DNA of 64,000 nt from Nostoc sp. XA010 (GTDB lineage Bacteria; Cyanobacteriota; Cyanobacteriia; Cyanobacteriales; Nostocaceae): assembly GCF_020829625.1 (NCBI RefSeq), contig NZ_JAIVFX010000004.1, positions 141,220 through 205,219 on the forward strand, given 5' to 3'. The position numbers were made by a program, and so were the translations under genes. This document shows, piece by piece, positions 9,103 through 17,211 of the stretch (positions within the stretch are counted from its first letter, which is position 1; every line of letters starts with the position of its first letter). The notes under the pieces are model-generated. The model had not been told where the DNA came from and searched no databases. It was given only the letters and a program-made list of their open reading frames with translations.

Positions 9103-9243
9103 TGTTAAATGATGGGGTGTCGAAAGCGTTGCGGTACCGTTCGCGCACCGTCTCGTAGAGAGGAACGAGCCTCACCCCACCATTTAACTGCGCTTACATC
9201 CCCGCCCACCAGGGGACCGGGTTTTACGCACATTGAATAAAAA

Positions 9244-9966
9244 TTAAGGCACTAATGCTAACACCCCGACAGGAGAACCAGAACCACCACGCAACCTGAG
9301 AATGCCGATCGCTAGAGTAGTACCTTTAGGTGGCAGTTGATCTAAATTGGTAAGATTCTCCAATACAATGCGCGGTTTCTCCAACACCAAGTGGTTAATA
9401 GCAAAACTGTTATCCTGTCCGGGATCGACACCATGAGTATCAATTCCTACCCCTGCTATTTTTCGTTCATTCAGTAATAATTGAGTTGCATCGCTGCCAA
9501 AGCCTGGAAAGTGGGCAATTCCTTGAGAATCATGATTTAGGAATGCACTTTTATCAAACCACTTTTTTTGCCAACCAGTATTCAGTATAACTACGCAGCC
9601 GCCAGAAATTTCACCGTATTCTTCTTCCCAAGCCAGAACATCAGCAATAGTCAAGGCATAATCAGGATTAACTGCTGTGGCTTGGCGAATATCTATGACC
9701 ACCGCAGGTACAACCAAAGACTGGGCGGGGTATTGGTCAATTCCCACAGCATAACTATGAAAACTGTTAGGGGCATTGATATGAGTAGCGCTATGTTCCC
9801 CCAAAGAGAAACGTCGCAGGTAATAGCTATCATTATTCAGTTCAGCCACAGTTTCAAATTCAACTGGAGGGTCGCCAGACCATTGGGGAATATCTATGTC
9901 AATTACATGACTTAGGTGGATAACGCGTGTGTAGGTGATACTATTTTGATTTTGGGGTTGTATCAT
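9244..9966 (-). CDS. Cyclase-family (kynurenine-formamidase-like) hydrolase
   Basis: A 240-residue protein of the metal-dependent cyclase family (PF04199). Family hallmarks are DIDIPQWSGDPP near the N-terminus, VILNTGW in the middle and VGIDTHGVDPG plus NHLVLEKPRIVLENL near the end. The canonical metal motif HxGTHxDxPxH reads HSATHINAPNS here, so the Asp ligand is Asn and the last His is Ser. The later His and Glu (NHL ... ENL) are kept. The reaction may therefore differ from amide hydrolysis, or a different metal set may be used. It stands alone beside the IS remnant, with no tryptophan-catabolism genes near. The family call is firm; the substrate is unknown. Confidence 0.82.
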   Translation of the reverse strand: MIQPQNQNSITYTRVIHLSHVIDIDIPQWSGDPPVEFETVAELNNDSYYLRRFSLGEHSATHINAPNSFHSYAVGIDQYPAQSLVVPAVVIDIRQATAVNPDYALTIADVLAWEEEYGEISGGCVVILNTGWQKKWFDKSAFLNHDSQGIAHFPGFGSDATQLLLNERKIAGVGIDTHGVDPGQDNSFAINHLVLEKPRIVLENLTNLDQLPPKGTTLAIGILRLRGGSGSPVGVLALVP

Positions 9967-10261
9967 AATTCTTCTCTCCCCCTGCTTCTATTCCCGAACT
10001 GCTTCAACCGAGAAATATCCTGAACCGAATGGTATTAGGGCTACACCTACGCAAAAATAAGACTACCATTACAACGTTTTTTAAACGATTAAACTGCAAC
10101 ATTTCTACTCCTATTTCTCTGTATTAGAAGAAATAATCCCCCAATCCCTGTAACTTTCAGGTTGTTGGGGGGTTCAAATGTTGCAGCAAAAAGTGAATTA
10201 ATCTTAGTTAACAACCAGTAGGTTAACATTTGATTAAATTTTGATTAAAATTGCGTAATAT

Positions 10262-13096
10262 TCACAAATCGGGTTGTTGCTTGAATGGAATCACGATCGC
10301 AAACTCGGCACCTTCTCCTGGTGCTGAAATACACTGGATTTGCCCACCATGTTTTTTGACAACAATTTGGTAGCTAATTGATAACCCCATACCCGTGCCT
10401 TTACCGACGGGTTTCGTAGTAAAGAAGGGGTCAAATACGCGTTTGCGTACTTCCTCAGCCATGCCTGCGCCGTTGTCGGCAATGCCAATGATTACATGGT
10501 CTTCTTGGATGAGGGTGCGAATGCGAATTGTGGGGATCGGGGATTGGGCATGGGGCATGGGGCATGGTACATAAGAGGCAGAGGGGCGGGGTGCTCTTAG
10601 CAGAGGGGAAAATTCTCCCTTGCTCCCTGCTCCCTGCCCCCTTGCTTCTTCCCCATTCCCCACTCCCTCTTCTAGAGCATCGATCGCATTTGTCAACAGA
10701 TTCATAAACACCTGATTCATGTGTCCAGCGTGACACATTAATGGTGGCAGGTTGCCGTAGTCTCGGATTACTCGGATTTCGGAATGTCCTGATTTGGCTT
10801 TCAGGCGATTTTGCAACAGCAGCAAGGTGTTATCAATACCTTCGTGAATATCCACTGGCTTTGTGCCGTCTTCATCAAGGCGAGAAAAATTGCGTAAAGA
10901 TAGGACAATCTGCCGAATGCGTTCGGCTCCCATGTTCATAGAATCTAGGATTTTGGGCAAATCTTGCTTGAGAAAGTCTAAATCAATGGCGTAGACTTGT
11001 TCGTGAATCTCTGGTGTTGGTGGGCAATAGTTCTGTTGATAAAGGTCTACCAAGTGCAGCAAATTCTTGGTGTATTCACGGGCGTAGGTAATATTGCCGT
11101 AAATAAAATTGACGGGATTATTGATTTCGTGGGCAATACCTGCAACCAATTGTCCCAAACTGGACATTTTTTCAGTTTGAATCAGTTGTGCTTGGGTTTG
11201 TTGAAGTTCTAGCAGCGCCGCTTCTAGTTGCTGGGCTTTGTCTTGGGCTGTTTGGGCAGCGATGCGACTTTGGGTGTAGAGTTTTGCTTGGTCAATGGCG
11301 ATCGCTAGTTGAACTGTAACTGCTTGTAATAATTCTACTTCGTTGTCCTGCCAAGGCCGGAAGCCACTACAAGAACCACAGCTAAATGTGCCAATTTCCC
11401 CAGATTGGGTGTGTACGGGGAGCGACATAAAAGCAGTAAAACCAAAATCCTGCAAAAACTGCTGTGCAGTGCCATCGCTGACAGTCTCAACATCATTAAT
11501 GCGGATGATTTCTTTGTTCAAGGTTTTGGCTGCGATTAGTTCGATTTCTGCATTAGTTGCTTCTTGCTGGTTAAGCAAACAGGGGAAAGAGGGACTTTTC
11601 GCCTCATATACTCTCTCCCAGTAGGATACATCAGCGTCTTGCCGATACCAAAAGAAGGTGCAGCGATCGATCTGGAATAAGTTGCGAATTTCCTGCACTG
11701 CGGTTTCCACAATGTAATTGAGATCCAAGGAAGCTCGAATCTGGTTAGAAAGACGATTGAGTAGGGCTTCCCGTTGGGCACTTTCTCTGAGTGCAACTTC
11801 TGCTTGTTTGCGGTCTGTGGTGTCATAGCAAATACCAACAAAGTTTAAAACATTACCATTGGCGTCTTTAATAACAGATGAGTTACTTGTATGCCATCGC
11901 CAACTACCATTTTTGTGTTTTACGCGATATTCAATTGCGTCTTGTTTCTCACTTGTTGTCAAAATTCTTTGAAAATAATCGGCACAGATATGCACATCGT
12001 CAGGATGTACAAAGGGAACAAAGGATTTGCCTTCAACCTCTGCAACCTCATGTCCAAAAATTTCAGTCCAGTTAGGAGAAACGTAGGAAAATATCCCTTC
12101 AAGTGTCAGCGCAAAAATAACGTTATTGGCGTTTTCGACAATGCTGCGAAACTTGGCATCACCTTCTAGGAATGCTGCTTGGATGTTGTCGCTGGTGTGA
12201 CGGACAAGAACTATGATTTGCTGGTCTGGTAATGGTAATAACCTAGCTTCAAAATTATTTTTCCCGGATGATAGCGCTAAGGTATATTCAAAACTGACTT
12301 CATATTGAGTTTCAAGTACTTGAGTTATTGCCTGGTAGAAGCGATCGCCTACAGCAATCGGTAGGCATTCTCGCAAGCTCTTGCCCTGACAATCTCCTGT
12401 TGGGATATACGATTGATCCATCTTCCCTGGCTTGTAATCCAGAATACTCCCATCAGCATCAAGACGAAAGTATAAATCAGGAAGCACTTGCAAAATCGCT
12501 GCAAATTCTGATGTTTTTTGGCGTAATTGTGCTTCAACTTCTTGGCGTTTTGCAGTTTCAGCTTGTAGTTGTTCTACTGCTTTTGCTAATTCTGCCGTCT
12601 GTTTTTGTTGATAATTTGTAGGTGCCGAGCAACTTTCTCTTAAGGTAGATGGCACTTCTGTTATATCCATGCAATAACCGATGTAACCAACAAAGCTACC
12701 ATCTGCTGCAAAGCGTGGCGCGGCTGTATCTAAAATCCAGCGATATTCGCCATCAGCCCGACGCAGACGATATTGCCTCTGGAACGAATCATGCGCCGTA
12801 AATGCCCTCAGGTATATATCTTCACATTGCTGTCTATCTTCTGGATGGACGCTGCAAGCCCAGATATTGCCTATCTCCTCTCCTCGCGCAGATACAGACG
12901 CGCCTGTTGTTAGATATATTCCAGTAAATTCCAGCCAATTTGCATTTAAGTAACAGTAAAGTGTATTGCATCCAGCCATCCAAATCATCAGAGGAGCAGT
13001 ATCCGCCTGCTGGCAAAATACTTTTTCATCCTGTTCTATTTCTTCCTCTTCTACCATGATTTGGTTAATGTTGCTCTGCACCTTTTTAGAAAACAC
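10262..13096 (-). CDS. PAS-PAS-PAS-GAF sensor histidine kinase with repeat-derived insert
   Basis: A 944-residue soluble sensor kinase. The order is PAS/PAC (about 30-150), coiled coil, PAS (about 195-300), PAS/PAC (about 315-435), GAF (about 450-610), coiled coil, HisKA and HATPase. The phosphoacceptor box is IAHEINNPVNFI near residue 654. The N box is NLLTNAIDAL, and DNGAGM, FDPFFTTK and GKGTGMGL follow. Between the N box and the next strand (about residues 808-857) the ATPase domain holds ~50 residues of Gly/Ser/Pro-rich low-complexity sequence, encoded by a heptamer hairpin element, without loss of frame. The site is a surface loop, so the kinase may stay active. No response regulator adjoins it. 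The signal is unknown. Confidence 0.9.
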   Translation of the reverse strand: MFSKKVQSNINQIMVEEEEIEQDEKVFCQQADTAPLMIWMAGCNTLYCYLNANWLEFTGIYLTTGASVSARGEEIGNIWACSVHPEDRQQCEDIYLRAFTAHDSFQRQYRLRRADGEYRWILDTAAPRFAADGSFVGYIGYCMDITEVPSTLRESCSAPTNYQQKQTAELAKAVEQLQAETAKRQEVEAQLRQKTSEFAAILQVLPDLYFRLDADGSILDYKPGKMDQSYIPTGDCQGKSLRECLPIAVGDRFYQAITQVLETQYEVSFEYTLALSSGKNNFEARLLPLPDQQIIVLVRHTSDNIQAAFLEGDAKFRSIVENANNVIFALTLEGIFSYVSPNWTEIFGHEVAEVEGKSFVPFVHPDDVHICADYFQRILTTSEKQDAIEYRVKHKNGSWRWHTSNSSVIKDANGNVLNFVGICYDTTDRKQAEVALRESAQREALLNRLSNQIRASLDLNYIVETAVQEIRNLFQIDRCTFFWYRQDADVSYWERVYEAKSPSFPCLLNQQEATNAEIELIAAKTLNKEIIRINDVETVSDGTAQQFLQDFGFTAFMSLPVHTQSGEIGTFSCGSCSGFRPWQDNEVELLQAVTVQLAIAIDQAKLYTQSRIAAQTAQDKAQQLEAALLELQQTQAQLIQTEKMSSLGQLVAGIAHEINNPVNFIYGNITYAREYTKNLLHLVDLYQQNYCPPTPEIHEQVYAIDLDFLKQDLPKILDSMNMGAERIRQIVLSLRNFSRLDEDGTKPVDIHEGIDNTLLLLQNRLKAKSGHSEIRVIRDYGNLPPLMCHAGHMNQVFMNLLTNAIDALEEGVGNGEEARGQGAGSKGEFSPLLRAPRPSASYVPCPMPHAQSPIPTIRIRTLIQEDHVIIGIADNGAGMAEEVRKRVFDPFFTTKPVGKGTGMGLSISYQIVVKKHGGQIQCISAPGEGAEFAIVIPFKQQPDL
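10525..10680. repeat. Heptamer hairpin element inside the histidine kinase gene
   Basis: The left arm has GGGATTG and GGCATGG units. The core (10573-10612) contains AGAGGCAGAGGGGCGGGG. The right arm has TGCTCCC, CATTCCC and CACTCCC units. The 40-bp core is identical to that at 36135-36174 in the phytochrome gene. It lies wholly inside the reading frame at 10262-13096 and keeps it open. Confidence 0.85.
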
Positions 13097-14182
13097 TTTT
13101 GCCTGCCTGCTCTGCCTAAATTATTAAGGTAATAGTCTAAAAATAAGATTTTTTAATGGATATATAAATTATATATATCAATCTCCTATTTATCTTAATA
13201 CTTTATTTAGTTTTATATTTAAAATAATTCCTTTATTACTGTAAATAAATTGAAAAAAATACTAAAGTTATCATTAAGATTAAGTTCAGAACTTTTGGTG
13301 AAATTTAAGCTAGCTATGTGTCAGTAAACTTGTTTGAGTTTGTGTGTTCTTAAAATTCCCCATAACATCCATCTTAGCTATGTAATCACATTGCTCAAAA
13401 ACCTAATTTAGCTTCACGGGAAATATATAATTCAGTATGAGGCGCTTACATCTTTATCAGAAATTCACAATAATCAGAAATTTCATATCAAATAAATATT
13501 GATTTTTTGTCAAGAAGAATTCAGCATGAATTAGAGTCCTGGAGACTATAAGCCGCACGCCAGTTGCTTCTCCTGTTCGGAGACGCTACGCATAGCTTGC
13601 TTCGACCTAGGAGTACAAGTCGGCAGAGCCACCCAACGCACTAGCACAGCACGGCGTAAATAGAGATACCATTCACAATCAGGGAAAAGCTGACAACACA
13701 AGCTTTTTGACTTTTGACTTTTGACTTCCGCCTTGCGGTACTAGCTTGGCTCTAGAGACAAAACTTACCTTCGTGGGTTGGAAATTTTTGATTTTTTATG
13801 TTTTGGGCATAGGTAGACAATGCTAATGTAGTAGCGAATTATATTCACCTAATACTTTTCGGACATCCTCTTAAAATAAAGGCTATAAAAGGGTTTAATA
13901 GCCACGTCTCTACTAAGGAGTCTCTAATTAAATTGTGGTATAAAACTCTACTTTATTCATTGTGGCTCCTGTTAGCGGATAGCTAAGGTTTAGCCCATTC
14001 TGACTTCTAAATCCTTCTTCGATTTTCCAATTCAAACCCGATTTTTCAAAATTGTCTTGACCGTTCAAAACGCCCCATACCAAAATCGCAAATTAAATGA
14101 GAGAAATGCTAAATGTGATATCAACACCTTGCAACAATGGCTGATAATCGCATTTTATATGTTATAAAGCTCACAGAAATTA
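13097..14182. other. Long intergenic region, no gene seen
   Basis: About 1.1 kb, AT-rich on the left. I see no supportable coding sequence. At 13700-13765 there is a GACTTTT heptamer run and a CTTCCGCCTTGCGGTACTAG string that recurs inverted at 21453-21475. Around 13560-13620 a GGAGACGCTACGC-type dispersed repeat occurs. Any promoters for the two divergent flanking genes should lie here but no consensus is convincing. Confidence 0.5.
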
Positions 14183-16744
14183 ATGTTAGGCGGAAACTAC
14201 TTTATGGAACCAGATAAACTGGGCCGTTTTAAGGAGTACGGCGAATTCATCCTCCGAAAGATAGATTCTGTGCCCCAGCACCCTTCAAAACGAGAAGATT
14301 GGGTTCCAGCTAGTCTTGACGACTGTCTCCTGCGTCTGCGGTCAGCTGCCCAGAAAACTGTAGACCTGGCAACTTCACCTGTCAAAATTGGGGTGATGGG
14401 GGAATTCAGTAGTGGGAAAACTTTACTTTTAGGTAGTCTAATTGGATATGCTGATGCTTTGCCGGTCAGCGAAAACCCCACTACAGGTAATGTTACTGCC
14501 ATACATATCATACCGCAAGATGACTTTGCCACTACACAATTAAGTAATTTTACGGTAGATTATCTTTCTCATGAAGGGGTACACGAGTGTCTACGCTTCA
14601 TGCTAGGGGAAGCCAATAAACGGACGACAGCAGCAGGTCTCCCTCCTATACCAGTATCGAAACTCAACTCTGGCACAGATATTATTGGCTGGTGTGAAGA
14701 AGCATGGAATAGCAGTAACAATTTAGAGCTACGTTATTTACTCCGGGAGTTGGTATTATTTCTCCGGGCTTATCAAGCTTATGGGGAAGTTATGTGTGGT
14801 GGGCGTTACCAGATTGATGCTACTACCGCCCGCGAGGGGCTACAGCTAGTCGAACAGCCAATGGCAATCCAAACTCTGAAATTTGAAGATTTACCTCCAG
14901 CGCATATCCGATTACCGAGTCCACCCCAGAGGCTACCAACGAAGTTATTGCAAAACAGCTTCCCACTCATTCGCCGCGTAGATATTGATGTGAAAATCTC
15001 ACGGGAAATTTGGGATTTTGCAGGTGCAGCTAAATTTATTCTTATTGACTTTCCGGGATTAGGGGCTGCTAATTCGGGGGCTAGGGATACCTTTTTGTCG
15101 CTGCGAGAATTGGCAGAAGTACAAACAATTTTGGTATTGCTAAATGGTAAATCTCCTGGGAGCGATCGCGCCAATAAAATCTTTACGATGATGCAGCAGC
15201 AGCGACCGGGACAAGACCTGAAAGATTTAATTCTCGTAGGTGTGGGTCGCTTTGATCAACTACCCCTAGACAGCGAAGGTGGCGAAAGAGAACTTGACCA
15301 ACTGATTGAAGATAGACATTTACAAGAGGAAACCGTTTTCCAAAAACTCAAAGTTTTGCAAACTACCATTGACGGTGCAGAAGCGTTTACAACTCAAAAA
15401 GACCGCATCGTTTTACTATCGCCACTGTTGGGACTAGCTGAATTGGCAAAACGTTCTAGTACCGTGAAAGCAGGCTCAACAGAGTTTTTGGCTAACTTAG
15501 ACTATCCTGATTTTCTAGATCGGTCTAAACGGCTACAAGAAAAATGGCAGCGATTAAGTGAACAACTATTAGAATCTAACACTCGCAGTTATTTGGGCAG
15601 ACAGCTAGGTTACTTTAGTCAAGATGGGGGACTTAGTAAGCTGCGGGAATTGATTCAAATTCACGTAGCGACTCATGGTCTAAAGCAACTGTATGAAGAT
15701 ACTCGGAGATCGGCTGATGTGGTGAGTCAGCAACAAGATCACTTGAAAGACATCATAGATGAAATTCACGAGCAAGGTATCCCTACAGGTGATAGTCCCG
15801 CCTTTGTCGAGCTGCGCTTTGTGGTCGAAAGCTTAGATAAAATCTATAGGAATTTTCAAAAAGATTTAGGGAAAGAACCACTCAAAGACCGGCGCGGTGT
15901 TGTCGTCAGCGATGTAGTAAAAGACGAACTTACCTTTAGAATCCTGAATTGGAACCAGTGGACTTTACTCTTCAACAAAGCCAACAATGGAGCGATCGCT
16001 CTGGCAGAATCTAAAGGTGCAGCGGGGAAATTATTTGATCGGGGAAATCGCGTCAATAGTTCCCTTCCAACTAAGAGTGATGATTTTTATCCGGTATTTG
16101 AGAAAACCGTTAAAGAAGTAGAAGATTTTGCCCGCGATCGCATCCATCAAGCAGTGGTAGATTTGCTGAATCAATTGTCAAATTATGTAGCCCCAGAACG
16201 CGAACAATTGCAGGCATTTTTCCATCCAGATATGGAACAAGAAATCGAAGAAAAATTTGGTTTTGAAGATGCTGATCTCTTTTTCAAATTATTACTAGGA
16301 TGCGATCCTAACGAATGGAAAGAAGCAATCATTTCCGAAATCACTAGTAAAGACAAAACCGTTGCACCCGAAATTATCTTTCCTTTAGCACGTAAAGACG
16401 AGAAACACAACGTTGGTCAAATCTTTGACTGGGCACCAGAAAAAAGCCAAGGTTTACCTAGATCGAGCAACCACCAACTTTTAGTACTGCGACTGCGAGA
16501 TGAAATCACTGCTAGCGCCAGCCTCCATCTTGTGCAGTATGTTAGCGAAGTTAATCAGCAAATAAATTCCGAACTTGAAGGTATTTTGGATCAAATTATT
16601 CCTAGTTTACAAAACCTTTCAAAAAAAGAAACTTTGCTGAGATATTTGGCGGCTGGGGAATTGCCATCTGAGATCGCAATTCCTATTTGGTTGCAGATTA
16701 TTTCAGAAGTTGCTGCTGTTTCTTACTTAGATGATTTGAGATGA
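14183..16744 (+). CDS. Dynamin-like large GTPase of a SrfC/SrfB-like cassette
   Basis: An 853-residue protein with a dynamin-superfamily-type GTPase domain. G1 is GEFSSGKT near residues 73-80. A G2 threonine lies in ENPTTGNVT. G3 is LIDFPGLG near 288. The G4 position reads VGRFDQ instead of the usual N/TKxD. The rest is long and helical, as in membrane-remodelling GTPases. Two starts are possible (14183 and 14204); neither has a strong ribosome-binding site. The gene is followed by a SrfB-like Hsp70/actin-type ATPase and an unknown protein. In Salmonella and relatives SrfB is encoded beside SrfC, a large protein of the putative virulence-factor family, so this may be a distant analogue. That link is inference; the GTPase assignment is from motifs. 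Confidence 0.75.
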   Translation: MLGGNYFMEPDKLGRFKEYGEFILRKIDSVPQHPSKREDWVPASLDDCLLRLRSAAQKTVDLATSPVKIGVMGEFSSGKTLLLGSLIGYADALPVSENPTTGNVTAIHIIPQDDFATTQLSNFTVDYLSHEGVHECLRFMLGEANKRTTAAGLPPIPVSKLNSGTDIIGWCEEAWNSSNNLELRYLLRELVLFLRAYQAYGEVMCGGRYQIDATTAREGLQLVEQPMAIQTLKFEDLPPAHIRLPSPPQRLPTKLLQNSFPLIRRVDIDVKISREIWDFAGAAKFILIDFPGLGAANSGARDTFLSLRELAEVQTILVLLNGKSPGSDRANKIFTMMQQQRPGQDLKDLILVGVGRFDQLPLDSEGGERELDQLIEDRHLQEETVFQKLKVLQTTIDGAEAFTTQKDRIVLLSPLLGLAELAKRSSTVKAGSTEFLANLDYPDFLDRSKRLQEKWQRLSEQLLESNTRSYLGRQLGYFSQDGGLSKLRELIQIHVATHGLKQLYEDTRRSADVVSQQQDHLKDIIDEIHEQGIPTGDSPAFVELRFVVESLDKIYRNFQKDLGKEPLKDRRGVVVSDVVKDELTFRILNWNQWTLLFNKANNGAIALAESKGAAGKLFDRGNRVNSSLPTKSDDFYPVFEKTVKEVEDFARDRIHQAVVDLLNQLSNYVAPEREQLQAFFHPDMEQEIEEKFGFEDADLFFKLLLGCDPNEWKEAIISEITSKDKTVAPEIIFPLARKDEKHNVGQIFDWAPEKSQGLPRSSNHQLLVLRLRDEITASASLHLVQYVSEVNQQINSELEGILDQIIPSLQNLSKKETLLRYLAAGELPSEIAIPIWLQIISEVAAVSYLDDLR

Positions 16745-16993
16745 GCAACGATTGCAGTTTATAAATTTGCCAACTTAAGTCGTGAAGAGGTAGAGGCAAT
16801 GTTAGGAGTTAAGTTAGAAGAAACTAGGGTTTATCAAGAAGCTAAACAAGAGGGACGAAAAGAACTAAAGCTTGAACTTGTACCTCAGTTTTTAGCTCGT
16901 GGTATGTCGATGGAAGATGTTGCCCAGTTACTTAGTTTAACCATCGAACAAGTAAGACTTGCAACTGAGGAAGAATCTTCAACATCAACTTAG
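16745..16993 (+). pseudogene. C-terminal remnant of an Rpn-type (PD-D/EXK) nuclease
   Basis: Directly after the TGA of the GTPase gene the same strand reads ATIAVYKFANLSREEVEAML, GVKLEETRVYQEAKQEGRKE and LVPQFLARGMSMEDVAQLL. This is the usual tail of cyanobacterial Rpn-family recombination-promoting nucleases (putative transposases). The catalytic N-terminal two thirds are missing. An internal ATG at 16799 could give a 64-residue peptide but there is no reason to think it is a gene. The homology begins within a codon of the GTPase stop, suggesting a deletion or insertion junction there. Confidence 0.72.
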
Positions 16994-17211
16994 TAACTGC
17001 CGTAATTTTCATAGCGATCGCCTAGTTTGGGCTACGCCTATGCCCTTTCATATAAAAGCGTAGCCCAACGTAGATATCGCGCCAAATAAAAACGCCACTG
17101 CTAAAGAGAATCAGTGGTACAAGACCAAAGATTCTCTAAATTTGTAATTTTATGATAGAACATTACAGTTTTTAGCCAGCTATAAAACGAACAACAGAAA
17201 GTGATACTATA

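Larger units (their letters stand above)
8472..9240. mobile_element. Collapsed IS200/IS605-type insertion sequence
   Basis: Two transposase fragments lie back to back. The C-terminal third of TnpB is on the minus strand (8472-8880), and the C-terminal half of the Y1 transposase TnpA is on the plus strand (8902-9102). In a complete element of this type the genes are divergent, with both 5' ends in the middle. Here both 5' halves are missing, so one internal deletion appears to have removed the centre while both outer parts remain. The right end (9103-9240) has hairpin-forming GC-rich sequence. The ends are not defined precisely. The remnant cannot move by itself. Confidence 0.7.
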
